Assembly (NCBI RefSeq): GCF_029784135.1
Contig: NC_073746.1
Coordinates: 282,049,348-282,113,347, forward strand
Reading direction: 5' to 3'
From: Toxorhynchites rutilus septentrionalis
Taxonomy: Eukaryota; Arthropoda; Insecta; Diptera; Culicidae
Length of the DNA stretch: 64,000 bases
Numbering within the stretch: position 1 is the stretch's first letter; every line of letters starts with the position of its first letter. The translations under genes and the position numbers were made by a program. The notes beneath the pieces are model-generated. The model did no database searches and had not been told where the DNA came from. It saw only the letters and a program-made list of their open reading frames with translations. Positions 9,604 through 20,919 of the stretch are shown one piece after another.

Positions 9604-11854
9604 TAACGAGGTTCCAGAACTAGGTCATCACTTTCATTTTAAGCCGAACTCTCTTGGAATGATGGTTCGATGATGATGATGCCAAACTGCTCGTCTAGTT
9701 CTTCTCCCTAGGTTGGTTACGAAGATGATGGTGACGAGCCGCGAGTCGTAAAATTTGCGCAGTGGATAAAACGGTTTCGAATGAAAGACATTCCACCTGT
9801 CGTTGCTTTTTTGAATGGAATTGCTAAACAAGACCTTGAACTGGAATGCAGATCTATTTCAGGTACTATAAAACATATTCCAAATACTTCTTTGTGAACA
9901 AACATATTAGTAAAATGTGCTCCAAATAGCTCAAATGTTCTCAATAGTCAGTATTTTTTTGTATTTAGACTATTTGTGGTCTGCGACGGTGCGACGGTTC
10001 ATAACACAATAAAAATATCCATCATCATAACCACACTTCTAAGCTCATTGCTCATTTTAAAAGAAAACCCTCGGGTGTTGCCAACAGAAATAATTACCTC
10101 TGTTATCAACCTTCAATTATCAACCTGATGCCATCTTATCACAACTTGTCCAATAAATTATCTCCCTCGGTAAGCTGCTCCGGGTGTAAGGGCGCGTGGC
10201 ACATGTTACTTTTAATTACATCAAGTCTTGAGTCACAGCAGATACCATTTACAACCGTTCCGGTGTTCAGCAGATGCAACGAATGAACCGATCACCGAAG
10301 AAAGTGAAACAGACTAGATTTCGCTTTTATTCTACCTATTTGGGAAGGTGAGCTTCCCCTAGCATCGGATGCAGGAAAGTCTCGATCGAGTACACTTAAG
10401 TGCGCCTGTTCGCACAAACTTGAACCTGTCCGGACGGTGAGTGGTGGAAAATATGGATCAATAGATGTATTAATTGACAGTATCAATAAAACCACCGACG
10501 CGTACGGCAGAGAAAGTGCCTCACATTGCTGGTTCTTCTCGTGCCGTCCGGTTTGGCTCGAATCCAATCAAAAACAACGCGCCGTGCCACAGAGAAGCCC
10601 CGATGTTTGCATGGATATTGAATAAACTCGTTCGGTTTGTACGCATTCGACCATCTAAGGTCGTTATTTTCGCTCAACACCAGCACGAAACAACGAACGA
10701 TGGTATCTCTGTAGTTGCAGCAACAACGTCAGGTTAATGAACACAACGGAGATTTTAATTTTATGGTTCGCTCGTTTGAGCTGAATTAGAAAAACTGATG
10801 TGTTACTATCTGTACTTTGTTTTCTTCGCTTTTCCTCTATTTGCATCATACAGGGTATACTAACAGAGTTCAGTCACCTTTTTTTCAAATCAGTCAAATT
10901 GTTTTGCGGTATTCAGATTTTCCAGTATTCTAATCTTTAAAGATTCTGCTTACTGTCCTTTCACGCCATGCAATGGTTTTCTTTCTGGACCTGAGAAATT
11001 GACAAAATAAATCTATCGAAACTGTGTTTGTGTGGCATATTGCACTATCTTGCTTGAAGAGAATGTGATCACCATCGATTCAAAAAGGTTTTTGGAATGA
11101 AAATTTAGTTAACATTTTACGATAACACTACGATAACACCTGTACGGAAAATGAGTTAGGAAAATGCTCTTGCAGATGTCGAAAAATTGCAATACTAGGC
11201 AATTTAGATTGCTTATGGTCTCTTCAACAAAACAAGCCATATAAATTGAATTTATCTATTACCTGTAGAACAAGGTATGCCGTTGATTGAAAAAAGTCAG
11301 GGTGGTCCTAATCCGACCCGTTGTTTTTGTTCTATGTGTGGGCGTTTGTTTTCACGTGTTGACCGTTGATCGTTGACGTTTCATTTGTTTCCGTTCTCGT
11401 TTTCGTTTCCGTTTCCGTTTTCGCTCCATCTACGCTTCCGTTTGTCATGAGTTTTTTCACTACCACCATTACACTCTAGAACTTTCTTTCTCCCTCAACT
11501 CCCCAACAAAAACTTCATTTCCGGTCTATTAGTGCCGTTTTCAATGCACCGGAAGCCACCATCTTCGTTTCCAAAGGTTTCCTAAAACCGGAAATCAAAA
11601 CATGATTATATTCGTTTTCCGCTCGTCAGTTATTTTCACTCATTATCTATATAATTGAGGGTGTATGTCATTTCCGGCCAATTGGGAGTAGTTTCGCTGC
11701 AAAAAGTCGAAGGTCGGTTAAGGACCATGGTGGGGTCGGCTCAGGACCACTATTTTTGAAGGTGTCGAATAAAGGGACTTCCGATTTGGCCTCTGTTTTC
11801 CCCCTTTTCATCACTCATGACCCACATCGACCAGCATTAAAAATAGCTCAAGAG
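9604..11854. other. Unassigned, partly GC-richer sequence before LINE copy 2
   Basis: 10110-10740 is less AT-rich and shows no repeat features, but no reading frame has a recognisable domain or convincing splice structure. 11340-11830 contains repeated 'cgtttccgttt' phrases and pyrimidine-rich runs, and may be unrecognised repeat. Possibly host intronic or regulatory DNA; nothing firmer can be said. Confidence 0.3.
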
Positions 11855-13660
11855 TTATAGTATTCATTTCAATTTTTTCTGGTCTTACATCGACGAACAA
11901 CGGAAGGCGATAGGTCTTCCTGTGACAATGAGCTTGGGCAGAAAGGAAGCTTCTTCTCTCTCATCGATAGGTGACCTCTTCAGGGAACAATTTTCAGCTG
12001 TGTTCACAAATGAAATGCTTGATCCACAACAGGTGTCTGAAGCGGTAGCCAACGTACCACTTCGCCCAGCCATCGGCCCGCCTCCACAGATCTCGCTTAA
12101 CAGTATTGAATTCAGTTGCGCTCGTTTAAAATGTTCAACAAATCTGGGTCCAGATGGTATACCATCTATTGTTTTAAAAAGGTGTAGCTTTGCAATTTCC
12201 CAACCTTTGGCAACTATTTTCAATCGCCCTCTGTCGTCAGGAACATTCCCGAGTATGTGGAAGAAATTTTTCGTTTTCCCAGTGTTTAAAAAAGGTGATA
12301 AACGCGAGATTTCCAACTATCGCTGCTTTGTGTGCCACGTCAAAGCTATTTGATGTCACTGTTTTGGACCTTCTCATGCATAACTGCCTAAGCTACGTGT
12401 CTGAAACTCAGCATGGATTTATGCCCAAAAGATTCACTTGCACCAATCTGAACCATTGAAGATCGCCAACAGGTCGATGCTATCTACACAGATTTTTCAG
12501 CTGCCTTCGATAAACTGAATCATGAAATCTTGATAGCCAAACTCGAACGTCTCGGTTGTTCTAGCACTCTACTCAGATGGCTCAATTCCTATCTGGTTGG
12601 TCGCTCAATGTCTGTCAAGATCGGTGACACTATATCGAAGCCATTCTCAGTCACATCGGGGGTTCCACAGGGCAGCCACATCGGACCATTCCTAATTTTA
12701 ATGTACTCGAATGATGTGAACCTCATACTGAAATGTTTCAAGCTCTCATACGCCAACGACTATAAACTTTACTGCGTAATAACCTGTCCAGAAGACACAC
12801 ATTTCCTTCAACATGAACTCAATAATTTCTCCGAATGGTGCTCAACTAATCGGATGAGTCTGAATGCCAACAAATGCTCTGTCATTTCATTTGCTCGTAA
12901 ACGTTCCCCATATTACTTCAATTATACCATCGATAATAAGTCTCTCAAACGTGAAACCACCGATAATGATTGGTATTCTCCTAGATTCACGCCTAACCTT
13001 CAAAGATCACGTAGGTTATATAACCACTAAAGCCTCAAGAAGTCTTGGCTTCATCTTTCGCGCTGCAAAACAATTCACTGATGTCCACTGCCTGAAAGTT
13101 CTTTATTGCTTGTTGGTTCGATCCTCCCTGGAGTATGCAGCAGTTGTATGGGCACCACACTACCAAAACGGTATACAACAAGTAGAGGCAATTCAACGCA
13201 AATTTATCCGCTTTGCTCTTAGACGATTGCCTTGGAACGATCCTTTTATTCTCCCAAGATATGAGAATCGCTGCCAGCTAATCGATCTAGATCTTCTTAT
13301 GAACTGAAGAAATGTTGCTAAGGCTTGCTTAGTGTCTGATGTCTTGCAATCTCACATCGATTGCTCTGCTTTGTTAGACATGTTTAATATCGATATTCGT
13401 CGTCGTACCCTTCGGTCACACGATTTCCTACGAATTCCGACATTCCGCACCAACTACGGCCACAATGATCCAATTAGTAGTTCATTTGTCCCGCTCTGCT
13501 ATTAAAAGTAGGTTCCGTGAAGTGCTCCGTTAGTTTAGTTTAGTTTAGTATATTGTGTTTCGTTACTTTAGTCTAGGTTATCATTAAGTAGAATAAGATA
13601 TATTGATGTTAGATGTAAGTTGTGTCATTAGGATTATATAATCTGTTGATGCTTCAAAAG
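11855..13660 (+). mobile_element. Non-LTR retrotransposon (Jockey/CR1 group), second copy
   Basis: This is the same family as the copy at 184-1825, but longer at its 5' side and better preserved. It begins inside ORF2, between the endonuclease and RT domains ('FFWSYIDEQRKAIGLP' at about 11870-11915), and ends around 13650 after 'taatctgttgatgc' without the A-rich tail seen in the first copy. The 3' region has a short 'gtttagttta' repeat (about 13530-13548). Confidence 0.87.
11870..13500 (+). pseudogene. LINE reverse transcriptase with mutated catalytic box (YAND)
   Basis: In order: 'LGPDGIPSIVLKRC' (about 12145-12185), 'FPVFKKGDKREISNYR' (about 12275-12325), 'QHGFMPKRFTCTNL' (about 12410-12450), motif A 'AIYTDFSAAFDKLNHE' (about 12480-12527), motif B 'SGVPQGSHIGPF' (about 12655-12691), the catalytic box 'SYANDYKLY' (about 12747-12775), and the C-terminal 'RRLPWNDPFILPRYENR' (about 13220-13272). 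The first aspartate of the YADD box is asparagine (codon AAC), which abolishes metal binding in known reverse transcriptases. Frameshifts occur near 12345, 12455 and 12990, and a stop follows 'DLLMN' at about 13305. Confidence 0.88.
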
Positions 13661-14760
13661 AGGAGGTTCTTTTTTCTTAAATGGGCATAAATTTAAGAAA
13701 AAAGGCTTGAATAAGCCACACTTAAATAGGCTTTTCCCTCACTCCAAAATAAACACAAAATAAAATAAAAATAAACTTAAATGCCGTAGTCGTAAAATAT
13801 CCAAACGTTGTGGAAGTATGAAATTATCCATGATTAATTGGAAGCCTGACTGAAGACAAATGACTATCAATGTCGTATTTACAGATTTCAAGAGTCCAAT
13901 CAGATGATATATATCAGATGATTGGAATAACAGGAAAAAATAAGATAAAAAAAAGTAAAAAAAAGAAACTTTTTTCATTTTTTAATTTAGAAAAACTATT
14001 AGAATGTTTAGTGGAAGGAAAACTGAATCCCGGATATCAACTTAATATTTTGTATGACACGATCATTCGTATTGACATTAGTTCAACAGAATGACATTCG
14101 AAATGATCGTGTAATTCCACAAAGTTACAAGACTATATAAAATAGTTCATTTTATAAATAACCGTGGATAAAGTAAGATGCGCCGAGTTCGTTTTATTAA
14201 TAAAGATTGATAAAGTAAGGTTCTGAGTTCATTTTAGAACAACAAAGTACTGTGTCGACATGTAGAAACGTTTTGAACAAGTGAATCAAGTATTAGCCAT
14301 TAAAATAACTATGCAAAAAGGCAGTTTTAAATCGTCAAAAGAACAATGAAAATAATTGCTAATGGTTTTTTGAACTTTCAAAACATGCTATTCTAAACAT
14401 TTTTCAACCATTTCTGAAGGACATTATAAGGATAAATCGAATTTTTTAAATTATAATTAAAAACCATCAGAAATAATTTTCGTTCAAGACTCTTCCACTG
14501 ATTAAAGATAACATTTCAAACAATCAATCAGAATATTTATTTGAAACAGAAAAAAAAAATTTAATTTCGAAACCGTGTTAATTTATTCCACGGACATACG
14601 AGCTAAACTTGCTGTACTCCTACAAGCTGTCAAAATCGGCGTCGTGTCGTGACTAATTGTAAAGGCCCACCCATTAGTATTAGTGAAGAAGCAGCCAAAT
14701 ATTTTGTGCGATAACACCGTAGTTCTGTAAACCTAATTTTGCCTAATTTTGAGGGTAATA
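13661..14760. other. Unassigned AT-rich stretch with small hairpins
   Basis: TTTTTTCTTAAAT (13670-13682) pairs exactly with ATTTAAGAAAAAA (13691-13703). A second inverted pair built on 'cgatcattcg' lies at about 14060-14112. No coding signal. Confidence 0.4.
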
Positions 14761-14909
14761 TATAAAAACTCAAGCATACCTGTTAATTTAGAAACCATTA
14801 CAATACTATAGGAAAGTGATGACAATGCAATTTTGGTGTAAAATATAAAAATTCAAGCATACCTGTTAAATTAAAAACCATAACAATATTGTAGGAAAGC
14901 AATGACAGT
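14761..14909. repeat. Tandem duplication, period about 83 bp
   Basis: The block 14761-14830 ('ctcaagcatacctgttaat...') is repeated with about 10 changes at 14844-14909. It lies next to the 3' side of the Tc1 remnant, where a terminal repeat would be expected, and may come from its subterminal region. Confidence 0.75.
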
Positions 14910-14992
14910 GGAAACGATTGTGTTGAAGAATAATGGCAATATGGATTGAAGTGAATCTCGAATAAATATCATTACTGGTAATGTCAATACGA

Positions 14993-16044
14993 TCATGTAA
15001 GGGTCGCTTTAGCATGAATGGCAGTTTGATATCGCCGTAGCATTGATTCAACAAGTTTAGCTGTAGTTTCTCGTGCGACTTTGTTCCACTCAGTTGCAAT
15101 TACTGGCGAAGATTGTTAAAACCTTCTTAGATTATTTTCATGAACCTCAATTTTCTAAATACATTATTCTATTCGGCTAAGTTCAGTTGATTGTGTTGGC
15201 CACACCGAAACATTGATTTTTCTTTCCGGACACCCGTTTGATACCAGTTTCGAGGTATTTTTTGATATCCATCTTGTACTAATGTGTGCCGACGATGGCT
15301 TCAGGTTTTGCGAACTTTCTAGAAGTTTTCGCTTCAATATGTCCAAATAAGCCTTTTTACCATTATTCAGTCAATCAATTCGAGTTGCCCGACGCCACGC
15401 AATGTCACCGAGCCCCAAACCATGTCTCTACCTGCGCAGGAAATGCTAAAATTTAGTTGAGTCACTTGGCAAATTATGAAGTTACAATAATTCAACTCTC
15501 CATATTTGACTGTTGGCTTCAAACACTCTCTTTTTAGACTTTCACCGACCCGGCTCCATTTTCCTGTTATACCATCAGACCCAAAAAACATTATTCTAAT
15601 CACCTCTATTCAAATAACCTTCTTCCAGTCGTCAAATGTCCAATTAATGTGATCTTTTGCCCACTTCAGCCGTTTTTTCAATGTTTCCATGGTTTTTCAA
15701 AAATGCCATTCGACCCGTAAAACCTTGTTTGATTTCGCGACTCCACACTGACACCTCAACATTGATGGTAAACTCACTCTCTATTTGCGTTGTAATTTTA
15801 GAAGCTGATTAACTTCGATTACGATTAACTTTTGATAATAACCCCTGGCTGTTCGGGTAGTCTTTGGTGAACGCCTGGATCGCATTGATGGTATGATAAA
15901 ACCACTCTTTTAAAACATTCGAAAAATTTTAGCAATCGTATCTTTACTGTGTTGGACGATAACAGCAATTTGACGGTAGCTTTTTCCGGTGGCATGATTT
16001 TCTATTATCAGCTTTCGGGCACAAATTTGTGAGTTCGTGAGCAT
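14993..16044 (-). pseudogene. Tc1-type transposase pseudogene, near full length
   Basis: The whole protein can be followed on the minus strand over about 350 codons, the normal Tc1 length. It runs: 'ARKLIIENHATGKSYRQIAV' (helix-turn-helix); 'RSRRSPKTTR' (linker, GRPR-like); 'FGSDGITGKWSRVGESLKRE'; 'ECLKPTVKYG'; 'VTLRGVGQLELID'; a decayed QDxDPKH region; 'WPTQSTELSRIE' (the PIE block, glutamate kept, proline changed to arginine); and 'ESMLRRYQTAIHAKATLT'. The first catalytic SDE is lost and the second aspartate block reads out of frame, with stops throughout. It is clearly inactive. It is a different copy from the Tc1 at 41423-42690. Confidence 0.85.
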
Positions 16045-16224
16045 TTTGAAGCAAAATAACACCAACTTTATGCAATATTTACATTAGACAAAGTGACAGA
16101 AACGATGTAGTACACAACAAAATAGTACTGACCATGTTTAGATATATTTGGGAGAAAAAATTGTAAAACGAATGAGAATGGCCGAATAGTTTTCCCAGTT
16201 TCTTCGAATAACAGAACATGTGCA

Positions 16225-16262
16225 AATTAAGAGCAGGGGTGGATATACTCTTTCTACATACT
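16225..16262. repeat. Surviving Tc1 terminal inverted repeat
   Basis: The sequence 'gggtggatatactctttcta' followed by 'catactgtgca' is the outer end of the Tc1 remnant (CAGTATGTAGAAAGAGTATA on the minus strand). The matching end beyond 14993 is not found, so that side is eroded or deleted. Confidence 0.65.
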
Positions 16263-17054
16263 GTGCATATGACCGGGTGAAGTAACTATATTCGTTTATA
16301 GGACTAACTTAAAAACCTTTATAGTTCTGATCAGACGCGAGAACAATGTCCCATTATTAAGTGGAATGTTTTTTCTCTAATAAAGCAACCATATGTTGAT
16401 GACCAAATATTTGATTCAAACGTTATTCAAGTGTGAACCGATCTATTTTGTATCTTAATTATATCCGCTACTGGGTTTCTGTTCATTACACCAGAGGGTG
16501 AGAATTTTCACTGTCAGATAATATTAGGTTGAAAAAAAAGTTATCCATTATTTTCTCGGTAGCTGGCTTTAGTGATCAATATTTCGCGTAATATCGATCA
16601 TACAATTTTTGTTGTAAAGATAACCTTTCACCCTAAAAAAATCAATTGCTGTTTTTTGTTTGTTCCATTCAGTTGTGAGTTATGGACCTGGCAACAAACA
16701 ATAACCACCTTTCTCTCGCATAGCAAAAATTCCGAAGTGATAAGAATTGGGATCACGATAAGATTGTAAAAATCAATTGCCAGAGTTTTTCGCTAATAAG
16801 GACCAAGACATATTCGATAGAGACATTATGAAGCTACCTTTAGAATGACAATAAATTTTGCAACAAAACGGTGCATATTTGACCCAAATCGGACAATCCG
16901 AAGCTTATTAAAAATGGTTTTGAGTTTCACCCAAAAATATTGTTCAGGTACTTCAGACCGCAGTTTAGTTTTCTTTTAAAATAAAACTGAAAAAAATGGA
17001 TTGTAGACGAAAGCACAACAAAGTTTAAATTAGTTTCAAAAAACTGTCGTTAGA
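16263..17054. other. Unassigned AT-rich stretch
   Basis: No repeats with partners, domains or RNA features seen. Confidence 0.4.
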
Positions 17055-17117
17055 AGAATGAAAATAAAAATCGGGAGAAATCAGGATAGTCCATATTGGG
17101 TTTTCCGGTAAGTACAT

Positions 17118-17391
17118 CTTCTTCTTCTTATATGGCACTAACGTTCCTAGAGGAACTCCGCCGTCTCAACGTAGTATTACTTGCGTCATTTTCATTAGTA
17201 CTTAGTTGAGATTTCTATGCCAAATAACACGCCTTGAATGTATTCTGAGTGGCAAGCTCTAGAATACGCGTGACCACAGTGCAAGTCAGAGGAAATTTCT
17301 TTGAAGAAAAATTTCCCCGACCAGAACGGGAATCGAACCCGAACCCCCGGCATGTTAGGTTTTGACGCTAACCACTCGGCCACGGGAGCAC
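17118..17391 (-). mobile_element. tRNA-derived SINE (Feilai-like), complete, 11-bp target duplication
   Basis: On the minus strand it starts GTGCTCCCGTGGCCGAGTGG. The A box is TGGCCGAGTGG and the B box is GGTTCGATTCC, both a perfect match to the pol III consensus. A body of about 200 bp follows, with a GAA-repeat tail. GGTAAGTACAT is duplicated exactly on both sides (17107-17117 and 17392-17402). This layout fits the Feilai-type SINEs of Aedes. Its intact promoter boxes and duplication make it one of the youngest insertions in the window. It is unrelated in body to the SINE at 1948-2438. Confidence 0.92.
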
Positions 17392-17712
17392 GGTAAGTAC
17401 ATACAATTTTTTTAATATACACAGTTTTGTCTTACAATCTTTCACACAGTTTGAAAATTTTATCCTCCCAGAACATGATTTCATTCTCGACTGTTCAAGG
17501 TGTTTTACCTAGAATCGAATTTTACCGCGGAAAAAAAATCTTGGTGCATAAGAAAATTACGATGGAAAATTTGATATTTATTCTACGTAATACAGGAACA
17601 CTATTTTTTCGCAAACTGTTAAAAGTTTTTTAAATAACCTATCTAATATCTGAGAATGATTTCATATTATAATGAAGAGTTTTTGTGGATATGACAGGAA
17701 ATTCATAAACAA

Positions 17713-17876
17713 ACTAGCTGACCTGGTAAACGTTCTGAAAAAAAAATCCTCCAACATATTCTATCATTCTAATTTGGTTGGAGACAAACTCAACGATACG
17801 CAGACGATGCAGAACTGATCAACCGTTCTCCTGTGATGATATGTTTTACGTACGTGGGAAAATCTTTGTTCTATAT
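17713..17876 (-). mobile_element. Helitron-like 3' end fragment
   Basis: Read on the minus strand it ends in GTTTACCAGGTCAGCTAG followed by T. This matches the Helitron rule (CTRG end, insertion before T). The same end and body ('tattctatcattctaattt', 'ccgttctcctgtgatgat', 'acgtacgtgggaaaat') recur twice near 51040-51590, and a similar end precedes the helicase fragment at 55146. It is non-autonomous and short. Confidence 0.6.
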
Positions 17877-18129
17877 GAGGGGCTTAGAATGAAAGGGGTA
17901 AGTGATTTGATCGATTTCTCTACATCGGCTCTCTCTTTTGGTCATAGCTTAGTCTCAAATACATTCCCAGCTGTATTTGACAATGTGGAAGATAGGTCAG
18001 AACCTCACCTATCAGATTCTATAGCAAACTTAAATTGGAACGTTTTTGCAATTGAGTTATTAACTAAAGAAAAAGTTGATGAAGAGAAATCGATCAAGTC
18101 ACTTACACCCCTTGCATTCTAAGCCCCTC
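17877..18129 (+). mobile_element. MITE family M1, copy 1 (253 bp)
   Basis: The terminal inverted repeats of about 48 bp begin GAGGGGCTTAGAATG. Two other copies lie at 52142-52389 and 53235-53489. The interior is about 150 bp and conserved between copies. It has an open frame ('VEDRSEPHLSDSIANLNWNV') only because it is short; the frame is not kept in copy 2, so it is not called a gene. Confidence 0.88.
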
Positions 18130-18287
18130 TAATATAAAAATGGTTGAGTAAGTCAGGACTACGTATCTGAAGCATTTGAAAAACATTAAGTCATTATTTT
18201 CATTCAAAATATAACTCGGAGCTGTCTTCGGAAAAAGTCTGGGAAATCCTGAAAAATCAGGATGGTTGCCACCCCTTGTCGTTAGAG

Positions 18288-20919
18288 TGGATCGAAGAAG
18301 AATGCGTCACAATGGAACAGCTGTGTTTGATAGTATTGGGGAAACCAAGTCAAGCCCGGATACTTGAGTCACAAAGTACATCGGGCATTATAGCACGTAT
18401 AGCACACGAAGATCTGTGACGTTTTAACCAAATTTGACAAGCTGTCAGTACGGTTCAGAGATATTTTATTGGTATCGTAACAACGGAGAGAATTTGATTG
18501 GAAAGGGCCTCAGCCCACCCTGTTTCCCCCAAATTCCGATAAATTGAGAAATATAGGGTAATTGTCAAACAAAAGATTGATAAGAGGAGTGAGCATGGTT
18601 CGGGAGCAGCAGAAAAAGAAGCGATTGTGGAACAAAATAATCACTCAAGCTGAACTCGCTTACATCATGTGGCGTCCGGATCATCAGACCTTTGACACTC
18701 CCGACTTTGTATATAATTGAATAGCCAAATTAATCAACCGTGTTTTTATATCTCTCATACACTGTGTAGTAGCAGGAACTGGGAACAAAAAACTCTCGCA
18801 TCTGACCGCCGTCTAAGGGTGTTCGAGCACAAAACACCTTAATCGACTTTCGCTATTGTACATAACATCGAACGCAACAAAATGCACGATGACGAGTCGA
18901 AATCTTCAAACTGTCTTCTCGAGTGCGATGATCCTATCGCAGTCCAACAAAGAGGTGTCAAGCTTCCTAAGAAGATTCTAGCTACCCATTATATATTATA
19001 CTGAGTACCATCGAAACACCACATGTCATGGACCTCACTGCTTTGGCTTTATTCCACAACTTCAACCCGACCGTATTCTTCGAGCGTACTGCCATTTGCG
19101 ATTGCCTTGAGGAGAAAGTTGCTTTCAATAACTATATCTTGGCTCTTCCAATAGAAGCCAAACTTGGCCAAGGAAACAAGCAAACTCATTCCGCATCGAC
19201 AACCAGCCAGCCAGCCACCCAGTATAAAGCCGCATGCCGCATTAGGGGATCTTGAGTCTCCCGACCAGCAGATGAGATGCGAGCTTCTGCATCTTTTAGC
19301 CGTTCAGCATCAACATCATTAGATTGAGTGATGTTGATGTTTATTACTATTGATTTGATTTATTCAGCTTCAGCAGCCAAGTTGTTGTGATGGTTTTAAA
19401 GCTTCATTCGGAATGAAGGAATTCTATCGATGACGCCCGCCCGCTTCTCGACTCGACGAGTCCACGCAACACTTTGAAAGCCTATTAATTAACTTCCAGC
19501 TGCCCTTTCCCCCCACAACCAACGCCATCCGGGCGTTACGAAGCTCGAGTGCTCGGAACGAAATGAAAAGTGATCCCCAAATCGCCTCTTCTCTCCATCA
19601 ACCAGTTGAATGGCTGCACTTCTCGAAAATCGTCATTATGTAAATTCAAATTATGTTGTAATTGCTTTTTCTCTTCCCTCTTTCCCGATTCCAATCTGTT
19701 TTTGGGTTTCTGCCTAATTTTCTCTGAAGCCACCAGGTGGAAGAGGCAAGCAGGAAAAAGCCCCGCGTGCCAAAGAGGATAGAATTCTTCCCAGCTAATA
19801 GGCGCAAACGCAAACGACCTTGGCTGCCGTTTTTCCCTTTCCATTCCGTACGCTCGGAAGAATCGAGAGTGTGTTGAACTTGGTCAGGTTTTCGTTTGGC
19901 CACATCGGCTGCTCGGAAGTTTAAAGCTGGTGAGTGAATGAGCGCCGGAATGGAAAACATTCAACGCGCAACGTTAACGCTGGTCGAGATTTTTCACACG
20001 CAATTTGTCTCGATGTTTCTGCTTTCGTTTATAACGTAGTCCGGAATGTCTGCGAGAGAAATGCAAAGCTGGTCAAGATCTAAGACAAAACCAGCCTTGT
20101 ATGCTTTAATAAAATTGATTCATAGAAAGTTCCACTTCTTATGTTTAGGCCCAATCGTCGACGATTATTCAATTCAATAACTGCGCAAGTGCTATAGAAT
20201 GTTAGAGATTACAGAGGATCAATTTCACAATACAATCACGGTACTGTGTTTTAAAAGTTTTGTTCCTTTAGGGGTGAAAATTTTGTCATGATTACGATTA
20301 CGTGCGCGATGGAAGCAGAGAAATTGATTTAGGACACCCATGTCGGATATTCGACATGATTATGAGTTAAGAATTGTACTTTTATACAGTCTTTGTCTGA
20401 ACTCAACTAACTTTTTAACTATTTTCAACCAACGCTCGAATAAGGTCCAACAAGAAGAAATCCATCCTATAAAAAATCAACCTATAAAAAATGCCCACAC
20501 AAAATTCTCTGCAGAGGAGTTAATTGCCAATTCGACTAGCCATTGGCAGCCCCACTCCGATTGCAGTGAAACTTTGTGGGTGTAAAAACATTGGCCATTT
20601 TAGTAAATTTGCATGCTTGAAATCTCCAGAAAATTTAGAGTTTTTTTAAAGGGAGAGGGCCAGTTTTTTTTTCTTAAAATTTAATCAAAAAAAGTTTTTC
20701 TATAAACTATAATATATATATAAAATTTTGATCAAAAAAAGAATCGTAGGAAACTGTAAATTTTCACTGAAAAATGTCAAATAATTTTAAAAAAAATTAC
20801 CCTGAACAAAATCATTTTTTATGATTCTAGTATAAACAATTTTTTCTATTATATATCGCTTGAATTTTTTTTTATTTTGAAAAAAACTTAATTTTTATTT
20901 AATTTTATTATTACTTATT
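18288..20919. other. Unassigned; GC-richer block at 19.2-20.0 kb may be host DNA
   Basis: No domain was recognised in any frame. A short frame at 18598-18720 ('MVREQQKKKRLWNKIITQAE') and one at 19028-19255 show no family motif. 19240-19980 is GC-richer, non-repetitive and holds an inverted pair 'catcaacatca...tgatgttgatg' (19310-19341). It could be cis-regulatory or untranslated host sequence. 20640-20915 is a very A+T-rich run before LINE copy 3. Confidence 0.3.

Larger units (their letters stand above)
17055..18287. mobile_element. Second copy of the hAT-like composite, left end missing
   Basis: It matches 6280-6480 at its left ('gagaaatcaggatag', then the mariner end 'tattgggttttccgg', then 'ttttatcctcccagaa') and the right end of the first copy at its right ('ctgggaaatcctgaaaaatc', ending 'ggttgccacccctt'). 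The left hAT TIR is gone. Three later insertions lie inside it: a SINE (17118-17391), a Helitron end (from 17713) and a MITE (17877-18129). Confidence 0.7.

Noticed and set aside
13669..13704. Transcription terminator hairpin
   Set aside because: AT-only hairpin in eukaryotic DNA with no gene upstream that would use it.
17778..18122. 114-codon open frame across a MITE
   Set aside because: It runs from a Helitron fragment into the M1 MITE, and the frame is not preserved in the MITE's second copy.
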